DNA of 59,556 nucleotides from UBA1161 sp049520395 (GTDB taxonomy: Bacteria > Planctomycetota > Phycisphaerae > Tepidisphaerales > Tepidisphaeraceae), in the NCBI GenBank assembly GCA_049520395.1, contig JBEKPV010000016.1, positions 1 through 59,556 of the forward strand, in the 5' to 3' direction. This document shows, one piece after another, positions 35,312 through 44,171 of this stretch. Positions within the stretch are counted from its first letter, which is position 1. Every line of letters begins with the position of its first letter. A program made the position numbers and the translations under genes. The notes beneath the pieces were generated by a model. That model ran no database searches and was not told the DNA's origin. It worked only from the letters and a program-made list of their open reading frames with translations.

Positions 35312-37069
35312 GCGGTGTCGCGCCTCGTACTCAAGCACGGCCGCCTCGACGTCGTGGCCGTCGTAAATGAAGATCGTATTGGCCACGACGGCAATCGGCT
35401 CCCTTTGTTGCAGTTCGGCGCTGTATGGAATCGCCATCAAACGGCGCTCGCGCGGCGCCAGGAGGACGCGATTGAGCATACCCTGCACGTAGAAGGCGCT
35501 GATGGCGAAATAGGGCGCCTTGGAAGTTGCCGATATCGGCTCGTAGTTGACCTGGTAAGCAACCGGATCGACGTAACCGAAATAAAACAGGGTGACTTTC
35601 GGAACGTTGTGACTGCTCATCCAATCTCGCAGGGCGATGAGACCCTGGCCCCAATCGAAATCGGAATTGCTGAGCAATCGCCAGCCGTTGGAAGGACCGC
35701 CGGCGGCGAAATTGACGTAGCTGATAAACCAGGGCGCGACCGCGAGGGCTTCCACGGCCGCGACGAAGACCAATCCGTCGCGAATGCGCCCGATGAGTTT
35801 GGGGGCGCGTGGAAAAAGGGTCCAGAGCCGCGAGGTGAGAATCATGGCGAAAGGAAGGGCGGGGAGGATGTAGCGGGTTCCGATGTTGACGTCGCCGATA
35901 ATCATGACGCCGGTGAGGAAGGTGATGGGCGCCAGCGCCATGCTCCAAGGGGCGGCGTAATCGTCGGGAGCGAGATTGGGCCGGCGAATGAAGAGCGTTA
36001 CCGCCGCCAGGAACATTAACACCATCACCGACACGGGAGTTTTGCAAAGGAGAGCGATGGGATAATAGTCCCAGCGGGCGCCGATGTAGATTTCTCCGAG
36101 CAGGTACGCCGGATACCCAAGCGACGTGTCGAATTTTTGCGCGTCGAACCCCTCCATCATGGTGGAGGGCAAGAGCACGGGGAACCCCGGCGGGAGGTCT
36201 TGCTGAACGTGCTGCATCATCGCGGAGGAGAAATGGAAGTTACTGATGGGCCGGCCGGAACCGGAAAACCCGTAGGCGGCGTTGATCAGCAGGACGGTCG
36301 TCGGCAGCGCCGCGGCCCAGCCGGCGAGATAAACCCGCCAGCGCTTCCCGCCGCGCAGCGCATAGGGCGCGGCCATCGCCAGCATCATCGGCCACATTAA
36401 AATCGCGGTGAATTTGCAAAGATGAACCGCTAAAAGCGCCAGGCAGACCCAGACCCAGCGAAGAAAGGACGGGCGACGGCAAAATCGCCACCAGAGCCAG
36501 CAGCCGAGCAACATCGCGGTCATCGTGCCGGCATCGGTGGTTATCAGCGCCGCGTGCGCCAGGACGGAAGGATTGAAGCAATAGAGCGCACAGGCCGCCA
36601 GGGCGGCGGCGGACCCGTATAGTTCGCGCGCCCACTGGAAGACCAATAGTGCGGTCAAACAACTCAGCGGGATCATACCCAGGCGGGATAAAAAGAGCAG
36701 GTGTTCGAATCGGGCGACATTGGCGTAGATAAAATCATCCCCATAGGCCATATGGCGGCCGCCGACCTGGAATTGGTGCTCTTGTAAAGGATTCGGAACC
36801 TGCGCGCCCGCGAGCATCGCCGGGGCCGCGGCCCAGAGGCGCAGAAGAGGCGGGCTTAGGCTGTAAATTGAGAAATCGCCCCACCGCCAGTAAACCGCCC
36901 CCGCGGCCAGATGCCATGGTTCGTCGAACGTCGCGGAGTTTTGGGCCGCCGACCAGACGAGAACGATCGCGTGAACCGCGATAAGAATAGTGCAAAGGAG
37001 GCGCGCGGAGATCGGCTTTGCGGCCGCGGAAGGCGCGGGTGAATCGCCGGGGATGGCGGCCGTGCTCAT
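35297..37069 (-). CDS. Polytopic GT39/PMT-like glycosyltransferase
   Basis: A 590-residue membrane protein. The first loop carries the family's acidic pair, SATFDEPWHLAAGAVYWRWGDF. About ten hydrophobic segments follow, with a C-terminal soluble domain (GWRLLSNSDFDWGQGLIALRDW...) common in this group. Such enzymes transfer sugars from dolichyl/polyprenyl carriers to protein or lipid in the periplasm. Its ATG overlaps the stop of the upstream secretin gene by 4 bases (37066-37069), so it is translationally coupled to a secretion component. A role in glycosylating surface or secreted proteins is therefore an inference from context. Confidence 0.8.
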   Translation of the reverse strand: MSTAAIPGDSPAPSAAAKPISARLLCTILIAVHAIVLVWSAAQNSATFDEPWHLAAGAVYWRWGDFSIYSLSPPLLRLWAAAPAMLAGAQVPNPLQEHQFQVGGRHMAYGDDFIYANVARFEHLLFLSRLGMIPLSCLTALLVFQWARELYGSAAALAACALYCFNPSVLAHAALITTDAGTMTAMLLGCWLWWRFCRRPSFLRWVWVCLALLAVHLCKFTAILMWPMMLAMAAPYALRGGKRWRVYLAGWAAALPTTVLLINAAYGFSGSGRPISNFHFSSAMMQHVQQDLPPGFPVLLPSTMMEGFDAQKFDTSLGYPAYLLGEIYIGARWDYYPIALLCKTPVSVMVLMFLAAVTLFIRRPNLAPDDYAAPWSMALAPITFLTGVMIIGDVNIGTRYILPALPFAMILTSRLWTLFPRAPKLIGRIRDGLVFVAAVEALAVAPWFISYVNFAAGGPSNGWRLLSNSDFDWGQGLIALRDWMSSHNVPKVTLFYFGYVDPVAYQVNYEPISATSKAPYFAISAFYVQGMLNRVLLAPRERRLMAIPYSAELQQREPIAVVANTIFIYDGHDVEAAVLEYEARHRSLRP

Positions 37070-40000
37070 GGCGTCCGGTTCGCCGACAGGGTCGGGAAGT
37101 TTCTATCCTCAATTTCCTTGTCGATGATGATTGTCGGCTTAACCAGGATGAGCAGAATCTGATCGTCCTTGGCGTGGGAAGTGCTGGTGGTGAGGCGCTT
37201 AAGGAACGGCACCTTGGAGAGGACGGGGATGCCGGCTTCTTCTTCGATTTCGCCGTTGATGTTCACGCCGCCTAGAAGCACGGTGCCGCCGTCGGGAACG
37301 GTGACGCGGGTGTGCACGGCGGTAACGGTTTCGATCGCTTCCTGAACCACCAGGGTGGCGGCGCCGGCGCCGGTGTTGATGACTGTTCCGGCGCTGCTGG
37401 TCGTTGGCGCCGGGGCGATCTGGAATGCGAAGGTCTGGAACCCGCCGAACTGATCCAATACCGGAAGAATGTCCAAGGTGACGAATTTTCGATCGGCGGT
37501 AACGACGGCGCGGTCGATCTCAAGGCGAACGCCGTCGACGGCGGTGGAGATGACCGGCGTGGCGATGGCGGCGCCGCTGGCGACCGAGGCGTTCAGCGAC
37601 GAGACGTAGGGAATCAAGGTTTCCTGCTGAATGTTGGCGCCTTGTCCGTCCCAGAGGGTAACGCGGGGGGCATGAACGAGACTGTTGGTGCTGGAGGCCT
37701 CGGTGGCCTGAAGGACGAAGCTCACCTGGAAATTATCCAGGAAATTGCCGAACCCGCCGCTGATCGACGAGAGGGCCGGCGCGCTGCCCAGCGAGCCCGG
37801 GACGCCGGTGCTTGGAGCGGCGACGAAGCTGGTGTTGTCTGTCGAGATGGTAATGGGGGTGAAATTGCTGGTGCCGGTGCCGCCGGCCGCGGCGAGATTG
37901 CTGGTGGCGTTGGCGGTGGCGTCGAGGCCGATGCCGACCGATTCCACAAAGTGGCGCCCGACGATCAGGAAGCGCGCCTCGACGGTGATCTGTAGCGCCC
38001 GGCTTTCACGCAATTGCGCCAGGAGATCGCGAATCTGATCATGGACGGCGTGCGTCTGGGTGATGATCAGATTGTCGTTGAAGTCGTCGATCTGGCCGTA
38101 GCCGTTGGGATCGTTGACCTTCCAGGTGTTGAAGGCGACGGTGTTTTGAATCTTCTTTTCGATGTCCTGGAGGAGCATCTCGGTGCCGCCGTTGGCGTTG
38201 CCGTTGCCGGTGCTCGAAGGAAGGTTGCCGCCGCCGCCGCCGCCGCCCGCGGAGACCGTCACGGAAGGAATCGTGGGATCGAAATTGGGATCGATCAGCA
38301 GGTCGCGGATGTCGTAAACGGTGGTGATGACCGCTTTGTTCAATTCGTCGGTGGTGGAAATGTAGATAACACCGTCGTCGATGGTGCGATCCAATTTCCC
38401 GCCGCCGGCCTGTGACAGGATGATGTCCAGCACCTTGGAAAATTTCACGTCGTGCAGGGAAACCGTCACGGGGGTCTGCTTATCGATGCTGGCGGCCTCC
38501 AGGGCTTTCCAGTTCACCAGGATATTGGCGCCCGTCGTATCGCGCAGGAAATCGATGGCGTCCGTAAGAGCGACCTGCGGCAGCTGAATCGTCGGCAGCC
38601 GCCGATCCAATAACGCCTGAACCGCCTGATCCTCTTTGCTGGCGGATTTGTCCTGAACTTCCCGATCCCGCATGTCCGAGAGGTCCGGCCAGTTGTCCGG
38701 AAAACGGAATACGTCGTCATAAGGGATCAACTGCTCGTCGGCGTTGTTCAACTGCTTTTCAAAGTTGTAATCAAACCGTTCCTTGTACTTGGCCTGCTCC
38801 TGCAAAATGGCCTTGTCCTCGATCAACTGACGAACGCCCAGGGCGTAATCATTTTGCGGATCGAGTTTGAGAATCTGATCGACGACTCCCAAGGCGGCGG
38901 AGTAATTTTGCTGCCAGACCAGCGTTCGAGAAAGCTTGATCAGCGATTCGATGGTGGTTCGCCGCTCGATCGCCGCTTGCTGGAGGCGCTGGGCCTCGCG
39001 CTGGGCCGATTCCTGGGCGGCCGCGTTGCGCGCCTGCTGGTCGTAGACGGCGCGGGCGCTGGCCAGATCGTTGCGGGAGCGGGTGAGAGTCGCGTCCATT
39101 CGGCGCAGATCCGATTCGCTGAAGACCGACGGATCCTGATCGCGCGCGGCCTGGGCGTCGGCGACATCGTTCTGAGCGTCGGCAAAATCTCCGTTGGTCC
39201 AGGCGGTGCGGGCGTCGCCCAGGGCGTTGTTGAACTTAAAGGTGATCGCGTCGCGAATCTGCTGAATTTCGTGTTCGCGCTCGGTCAAAGCGCTGCCGGC
39301 GCCGGGAGCCGCCTGACCGACTTTCGCCGTCATTCGGTCCCGGCCTTCCACCGCCTGGGTGTTGGTCGGATCGAGATTGACGGCCTGGCTGTAGTCGCTG
39401 AGAGCTTCCTGGTTGTCCCCAGCCGTCTCGGCCTTGGCTCCCAAATCGACCAGCCCTTGCGCCTGAAACGCCTGCTGCTGCTGGGTGGTTTGCTGAGGCG
39501 CTTGTTCCACCGGCGCGGGCGGTGGCGGAGTCGGCGGCAACTCCGCGGGCGGCATCACCGGCGTGGGCGCTTCGGAACCGCTGGTCGATTGAGTCGACGA
39601 ATCGCCCACCGCCAGGTTGACGGTCTGATCCGATGCCGACGAAGAGCCGCTGGCCGCCGCGCCCGGGTTGCTGCGCTGCGCGAGACGGGCCTCCTCAGCC
39701 TCCTTCTCGTCCATGCGCGTCAGATATTCCTGGGGAGAAAGCCCTTCGAGGAACCCCGGCTTGAAACCCAAATCGCGGGCGCGGGTGAAATCGCGCCGGG
39801 CATCGTCCCATTTCCCCTGCCGATATTCTTCCCGCGCCTGTTCGTAAGCGGCGCGAGCCTGGACCTTTTGCTCCTGCGCCTGCTGTTCGGCCTGGTTTTC
39901 CAGGGCCTCGTTTTCCTGATCCTGAATTTTCTTCAAGTAATCCGCGGGGCTGGCCTGCAGGAAGCCGGCGGAATATCCCATTTGCTGCGCCAAAGTGAAA

Positions 40001-40629
40001 TCCGCCTGGGCTTGCGACCACTGCGCTTGCTTGTACTCGGCGACGCCGCGTTCATACGCGGCTTTGCCGTCGTTGCTTTCAGGAGCGGCGCCGGTTCCGC
40101 CCCCGGTCGCCTGAACCAGGGCCAATTGCTCGCTGGCCTTCTGGCGAGTTCCATCGTCGGCCTTATCGTTGCTGAGAACCGCGCGGTAGTGCGCCGCCGC
40201 CTCGTCGGGACGATTGGCCAAACGCGCGTCTTCGCCGCGCTGAAATTCGTCGCGCGCCGCCTGACGTTCGGTGGCGGCATCCTGGGCCTTGCTGAGCGTG
40301 TCGCCAAGTTGCTGCTGGTCGGAAGCGCTCAGGTTGGTGGCGTTGACTTGCTTGAGAGTCCCGACGGCTTCTTCGTATTGTCCGTTGTCAAACTGGGCCA
40401 TGCCCAGCTTGAGCATGTCGCTGTCGCTTAATTTCTGGTTGCCGGAACTTGGATTGGAAGAAGCATCGTCGGCGAAGACGCGGGCCTGCTGCAGTATGCC
40501 GGGCGGAAAAGCCATCGCGGCGGCGATCCCCAGGCGAGCCAGCCGGCGGTAGCGGTCCGGCGCCGAGGCATACCGGCGCGAGTTTCGGTTGCGATGACTG
40601 TTACTCCGGCCGGTGGGTTTGAACAACAC
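37066..40629 (-). CDS. TPR-fused secretin (GspD/PilQ-like outer-membrane channel)
   Basis: Outer-membrane multimeric channel of a type II secretion or type IV pilus system, about 1187 residues. The GTG at 40629 is chosen because AAGGAG lies 7 bases upstream. The N-terminus is a long basic signal region ending near VFADD. Then come TPR repeats (e.g. MLKLGMAQFDNGQYEEAVGT), a Pro-rich stretch and more TPR/coiled-coil (~400-650). An N0/STN-like domain follows (ALTDAIDFLRDTTGANILVN). The C-terminal secretin domain ends with VPDGGTVLLGGVNINGEIEE...GIPVLSKVPFL, starting at ~1111. A Gly run (SAGGGGGGGNLPSS) splits two N-domains. It is co-transcribed with the GT39-like gene and plausibly partners the ATPases at 24-29 kb. 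Confidence 0.9.
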   Translation of the reverse strand: MLFKPTGRSNSHRNRNSRRYASAPDRYRRLARLGIAAAMAFPPGILQQARVFADDASSNPSSGNQKLSDSDMLKLGMAQFDNGQYEEAVGTLKQVNATNLSASDQQQLGDTLSKAQDAATERQAARDEFQRGEDARLANRPDEAAAHYRAVLSNDKADDGTRQKASEQLALVQATGGGTGAAPESNDGKAAYERGVAEYKQAQWSQAQADFTLAQQMGYSAGFLQASPADYLKKIQDQENEALENQAEQQAQEQKVQARAAYEQAREEYRQGKWDDARRDFTRARDLGFKPGFLEGLSPQEYLTRMDEKEAEEARLAQRSNPGAAASGSSSASDQTVNLAVGDSSTQSTSGSEAPTPVMPPAELPPTPPPPAPVEQAPQQTTQQQQAFQAQGLVDLGAKAETAGDNQEALSDYSQAVNLDPTNTQAVEGRDRMTAKVGQAAPGAGSALTEREHEIQQIRDAITFKFNNALGDARTAWTNGDFADAQNDVADAQAARDQDPSVFSESDLRRMDATLTRSRNDLASARAVYDQQARNAAAQESAQREAQRLQQAAIERRTTIESLIKLSRTLVWQQNYSAALGVVDQILKLDPQNDYALGVRQLIEDKAILQEQAKYKERFDYNFEKQLNNADEQLIPYDDVFRFPDNWPDLSDMRDREVQDKSASKEDQAVQALLDRRLPTIQLPQVALTDAIDFLRDTTGANILVNWKALEAASIDKQTPVTVSLHDVKFSKVLDIILSQAGGGKLDRTIDDGVIYISTTDELNKAVITTVYDIRDLLIDPNFDPTIPSVTVSAGGGGGGGNLPSSTGNGNANGGTEMLLQDIEKKIQNTVAFNTWKVNDPNGYGQIDDFNDNLIITQTHAVHDQIRDLLAQLRESRALQITVEARFLIVGRHFVESVGIGLDATANATSNLAAAGGTGTSNFTPITISTDNTSFVAAPSTGVPGSLGSAPALSSISGGFGNFLDNFQVSFVLQATEASSTNSLVHAPRVTLWDGQGANIQQETLIPYVSSLNASVASGAAIATPVISTAVDGVRLEIDRAVVTADRKFVTLDILPVLDQFGGFQTFAFQIAPAPTTSSAGTVINTGAGAATLVVQEAIETVTAVHTRVTVPDGGTVLLGGVNINGEIEEEAGIPVLSKVPFLKRLTTSTSHAKDDQILLILVKPTIIIDKEIEDRNFPTLSANRTP

Positions 40630-41006
40630 AGTGATGCTCCTTTTGCAGATCACGCTCCCCGGAGGCTCTAGGCAAGCTACCGAGGCCCTCGGCGTGAAAC
40701 GAGCCTAACGCGGGCGATGCGACATCCAAGTCGCGGAGACGGATACCGACCTTGCAAACAGCGGGCGATGGCGAATCATTTCTGGGGAAGACCGTCTGGG
40801 GTATAGCGCTGGTGCTCGAACTCCACGCGGCCGGGAACACGTCGCGATCGAGAAACAAATGCCCGCCACACACTCCTCCGGCACCCAAGCCGTCGAGGGC
40901 GGATTAATAACCGCCTATCGCCGTTGTGCCTTGGCGAACTTCTTACACGCGACATCCTGTCCGGATCAATCGGAACTCCGCCCCGAACGAAAGCGAAGTC
41001 TAAACA

Positions 41007-41147
41007 AAGGCTTCCGGCCTTGCAAATAAAATCCAGCGTCATGACTGAGGCCTCAGGACCGGATAAAATGGGCGTCTGGCGCGGCCCAAAAGGGAGCCGC
41101 CCATATCGCCGCCGGCGCAATATTTGCGCCGCTGGAGACGCCCTTTT
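41007..41147 (+). other. Structured intergenic segment within the gene-free 40.65-41.23 kb gap
   Basis: The 580-base divergent gap before the 94-residue gene has no credible gene. On the plus strand it contains AAGGC/GCCTT (41007-41011/41017-41021) and a self-complementary GAGGCCTC. It then has a closing stem GGGCGTCT (41070-41077)/AGACGCCC (41136-41143) that encloses a perfect 8-bp hairpin CGGCGCAA-TAT-TTGCGCCG (41113-41131). The closing stem is followed by TTTT (41144-41147), so it could be a terminator or attenuator of an upstream short transcript. The minus-strand side (secretin leader) can also fold: TAGGC...GCCTA around CCGAGG/CCTCGG near 40669-40707. No known riboswitch pattern fits. 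Confidence 0.4.
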
Positions 41148-41176
41148 GGCAAGAGCGCCGGCCAGGATTTATTCGG

Positions 41177-41202
41177 TTTTCAGACCTGAAAATCCGTATA
41201 AA
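41177..41202 (+). promoter_or_regulatory. Candidate promoter/operator of the 94-residue gene
   Basis: A perfect inverted repeat TTTTCAG-AC-CTGAAAA (41177-41183/41186-41192) lies directly upstream of a -10-like TATAAA (41197-41202). This is a position where a bound repressor would block RNA polymerase. The -35 region is poor. AAGGAG (41219-41224) and the ATG at 41234 follow at suitable distance. Confidence 0.45.
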
Positions 41203-41233
41203 ATCGGTCGGCAAATGTAAGGAGTGTCACCCG

Positions 41234-41518
41234 ATGGATGCGCAGGACGCCGAATTAGCCGATGTCGTGGTTATTTTAGCCGATCCGCTCCCCCTGCGAT
41301 TGGAAGAGGCGGTCGAGCAGTTGCGTGGGGCGGGGTTGACGGTCGACGACGTCGACGCGGAAAACGGGGCTATTGAGGGAACAACCCAGGTGGGGCTGAT
41401 CAAGCCGATTCAATCGATGCCGTTCGTAAAATACGTCCGAAAAGTGTTTGAGTACACCGCCGAGCCCCCTTCGCCTGATCCGTCGGATGATGAGAGTCCG
41501 GAATCCGACGGGAAATGA
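41234..41518 (+). CDS. Small acidic protein of unknown function
   Basis: A 94-residue product with a good ribosome-binding site (AAGGAG, 9 bases before the ATG). Residues ~8-70 look like a compact alpha/beta fold (ADVVVILADPLPLRLEEAVE, LRGAGLTVDDVDAENGAIEG). The last ~20 residues are acidic and disordered (PPSPDPSDDESPESDGK). The beta-alpha-beta pattern resembles ferredoxin-like small domains, but I recognise no named family. It is cytoplasmic, since no signal peptide is present. It is isolated between a divergent secretin operon and a convergent lipoprotein gene. Confidence 0.7.
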   Translation: MDAQDAELADVVVILADPLPLRLEEAVEQLRGAGLTVDDVDAENGAIEGTTQVGLIKPIQSMPFVKYVRKVFEYTAEPPSPDPSDDESPESDGK

Positions 41519-41599
41519 AAGACGCCGGGGCTTGGCGGGGTCCAAGTTGACCCAACCAAGCCGCCGGCGTCCGTTGAATACAATCCCGCCAGCGGATTG

Positions 41600-41989
41600 T
41601 TACCGCCAATATCCGCGGGCGTAGAACCAGCCGCCTGAGCCGTGTTGCCAGTGGCCACCGACCCAAACCGCGCCACCCCAGGGGCGATGGCCCCAGCGGC
41701 CGTGAATCCAGTCGTAGTGATCGCCATGCCAAACCCAGTAGCCGCCGATCCAAATGTAATCCGGACCGGGGGCGACGCCGACCACTTCCACCTGATCCTG
41801 CGGCGGCGGAGCGTCGGCCTGAGGAGGCGCCGGAGCGTAGTAGTAACCGGGAGGCGGAGGCGGTGGAGGCGGCGAGGCATAAACCACGCGCTCACGATAC
41901 ACGCATCCGCACAGCGACAAGGCGGCGAAACCGACGCCGCTCAGAACAATCGCGCGGGCCAACGCGGCCCGTTTTAACTTGGGAAACAT
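41600..41989 (-). CDS. YXWGXW-repeat lipoprotein
   Basis: A 129-residue lipoprotein. The signal peptide ends in lipobox LCGC near residue 29. The mature part starts with a Pro-rich stretch (ASPPPPPPPPGYYYAP) and continues with Trp/Gly repeats: YIWIGGYWVWHG, YDWIHGRWGHRP, WVGGHW and WFYARGYW. This pattern defines a small family of periplasmic or outer-membrane repeat proteins of unknown role, found widely in Planctomycetota and Proteobacteria. AGGAG precedes the ATG. The frame 41410-41895 on the same strand overlaps it and is rejected because it lacks the repeats and the signal. Confidence 0.85.
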   Translation of the reverse strand: MFPKLKRAALARAIVLSGVGFAALSLCGCVYRERVVYASPPPPPPPPGYYYAPAPPQADAPPPQDQVEVVGVAPGPDYIWIGGYWVWHGDHYDWIHGRWGHRPWGGAVWVGGHWQHGSGGWFYARGYWR

Positions 41990-42192
41990 AATCTTTCTCC
42001 TCTACAAAAATAAGACCCGAAACTCCCTCACAGGTTGGCCGCATTCGCTCGCCAAACCACCTGCGCATCCACTGAAATTACAAACGTGCCGGGGGGCTGG
42101 TTATTTCACCGCCGACGACGCAAAGGCGAAGTGCGGCTCCCCGTAAGTCCCTTTTTTGATGAATTGGGCGTATTTCGCGGCCGAAACCGGCT

Positions 42193-42729
42193 TTACATCG
42201 GCTCGGCTTTTACTGTTTCGTCAAAAACCCGAAGCAGCTTGGCTTTGTCGAAAATCATTTCCTGGCGGGTAAGTCCGACAATGTCGTAATAGTGGGTCAG
42301 TTCGATTGCATCCACCGGGCAGGCTTCCTCGCACATGCCGCAATAAATGCAACGAAGTTCGTCAATGTCGAATTTGGCGGGATATTTTTCTCGGTCCTGC
42401 CAGGGGCTTTCGGCGGCTTCGATGTGAATGCATTGCGCCGGGCAGGCGGTGGAACACATGAAACAGGCGACGCATTTCACGCGGCCTTCTTCGTCCTTGT
42501 TGAGCCGGTGAATGCCGCGATAGGTTTGCAGCGTCATCCCTCCCTTTTCCACGGGAAGGTCTTCTCGTTTTTCTTCCGGATACTGGATCACGCGATCCTT
42601 GCCGCGAACAACGACGTTGAACATATGCTTCATCGTCGTGCCCAGACCGATGAGCACCTGCGGCAGATAGAACTGATCGGGCACCGAAAGCTTCGGCTCC
42701 TCGAGCATGATCACATCGGAGTCTTTCAT
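42193..42729 (-). CDS. nuoI: NADH-quinone oxidoreductase subunit I
   Basis: Peripheral-arm subunit of respiratory complex I carrying two [4Fe-4S] clusters. The ligand motifs are intact: CVACFMCSTACP and CIYCGMCEEACP. The 178-residue length and the intervening ESPWQDREKYPAKFDID are usual. It lies 14 bases after nuoH in the gene order G-H-I, on the minus strand. The remaining nuo genes are not in the window, so either the complex is split over several loci or this is a separate partial cluster. Confidence 0.95.
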   Translation of the reverse strand: MKDSDVIMLEEPKLSVPDQFYLPQVLIGLGTTMKHMFNVVVRGKDRVIQYPEEKREDLPVEKGGMTLQTYRGIHRLNKDEEGRVKCVACFMCSTACPAQCIHIEAAESPWQDREKYPAKFDIDELRCIYCGMCEEACPVDAIELTHYYDIVGLTRQEMIFDKAKLLRVFDETVKAEPM

Positions 42730-42743
42730 ACGCTCACTCGCAA

Positions 42744-44156
42744 TCAGTTCAAACCGGCCGGCAACGGCGTCACGCGGAATCGGCTTCCAGCCACGATTAA
42801 TTTTCGGTTGGTTGCCGGAGCGGGCGGAACAAAACGGCTGCCGACGAGGATCAGCAAAGTCATGGCGAGATTGGCGCCAAAGAGCGTCAACGCCATCGGG
42901 CCATGCAGGCCGTCATAACTTTCGCCGTGGAAGACGTAGACGACCACCGCGGTCATCGCCAAAAGAAGCAGCGAGATCGGAATCAGCGCCCGCCAGGCCA
43001 GCATCATCAATTGATCGAACCGGAATCGCGGCAAGCTCCACCGCACCCACATGAAGACAAAAATAATCGCGATCGTCTTGGCGAAGAAGACCAGGGCGCG
43101 GACGATGCAGAGGATGAGGCTGTAGCTGAGTCCTGGATTGGAGGCCGGTCCGCGGAGGCCGGGGAGATCCCAGCCGCCGAAAAAGAGGGCGACGCATACA
43201 GCGCTGGTGGTGATCATCCCGGCGTATTCAGCCAGGAAAAACAGGGCGAAACGCATGGCGCTGTATTCGGTGTGATAGCCGCCGACCAGTTCCTGTTCGG
43301 CCTCGGCCATGTCGAACGGGGCGCGGTTCGCCTCGGCGTGGATGCAGACCAGGAACATCACGAACGCCAGGGGCTGGCAGAAGACGTTCCATGCCGGCAG
43401 AAAGTGGCCCCAATTATGGCATTGCCGCACGACGATGGTGTTCAGGTCCAGCGATCCGTACATCAAGACGATGCACAGGACGGCCAGGCCGAGGGGGATT
43501 TCGTAGGAGATCATGTTGGCCGTGGCGCGCAGGCCGCCGAGGAAGGAATATTTATTGTTGCTCGCCCAGCCGCCGATGACGACGCCGTAAACGGAGAGGG
43601 ACAGGACCGCCAGGATATAGAGCACGCCGATATTGAGCGTGGCGATCTGGAACACATAGCGGTAGGTCATCGTGTATTGATCGGCGGTTCCATCAACCAA
43701 CATCGGCGAGCCGATGAGCGTTGATCCATACGGCAATTGCTGCTGAGCATAAACCGTGATGTCGGATGTGGAGGTGGGGATCGTGATCGTCCGGCTAGAT
43801 TCCATTGTGCCGCCCCAGGGCAACACGGCAATACTGATGATGATCACCAGAATCATGAAGCCGGGAGCAAGCGTAAAGAGAACGCGGTCCACGTTCTTCG
43901 GGCGGTAATCTTCCTTGAGGATGAATTTCAATCCGTCGGCCAGCGGCTGGCCGAATCCCCAAAAGTGAAAATCCTTTAGAACCGGAATGATTCCGAACCC
44001 GAGACCCACGCGATTGGGTCCGAGGCGGTCCTGCACCCAACTGGCGACTTTTCGCTCGAGCAGAATCAAATAGGCCACCGTGCCCAGAATGGCGAAATGC
44101 GCCACCAGCAGAATGATGAGCCAGGGAGGGATGTGCGCCAAAAGCCAGTCGATCAT
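42744..44156 (-). CDS. nuoH: NADH-quinone oxidoreductase subunit H
   Basis: Membrane-arm subunit of complex I forming part of the quinone-binding chamber. It has 470 residues, longer than the usual 330-430. Motifs include WVQDRLGPNRVGLGFGIIPV, GWASNNKYSFLGGLRATANM, FDMAEAEQELVGGYHTEYS and FAKTIAIIFVFMWVRWSLPR. Extra length comes from a polar loop (~110-160) after the second membrane segment and from the C-terminus. It lies between nuoG (15-base gap) and nuoI (14-base gap). Confidence 0.95.
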   Translation of the reverse strand: MIDWLLAHIPPWLIILLVAHFAILGTVAYLILLERKVASWVQDRLGPNRVGLGFGIIPVLKDFHFWGFGQPLADGLKFILKEDYRPKNVDRVLFTLAPGFMILVIIISIAVLPWGGTMESSRTITIPTSTSDITVYAQQQLPYGSTLIGSPMLVDGTADQYTMTYRYVFQIATLNIGVLYILAVLSLSVYGVVIGGWASNNKYSFLGGLRATANMISYEIPLGLAVLCIVLMYGSLDLNTIVVRQCHNWGHFLPAWNVFCQPLAFVMFLVCIHAEANRAPFDMAEAEQELVGGYHTEYSAMRFALFFLAEYAGMITTSAVCVALFFGGWDLPGLRGPASNPGLSYSLILCIVRALVFFAKTIAIIFVFMWVRWSLPRFRFDQLMMLAWRALIPISLLLLAMTAVVVYVFHGESYDGLHGPMALTLFGANLAMTLLILVGSRFVPPAPATNRKLIVAGSRFRVTPLPAGLN

Positions 44157-44171
44157 ATCAGGTCCGATAAT

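Noticed and set aside
38854..40431. A 525-residue plus-strand frame
   Set aside because: Antisense to the TPR-secretin; composition is Arg/Gly/Leu-rich with no domains.
40630..40760. c-di-GMP (GEMM) riboswitch in the secretin leader
   Set aside because: The leader has partial resemblance (CACGCC-AGGGC, GCCTCCGG) but lacks the GNRA-receptor arrangement and core spacing.
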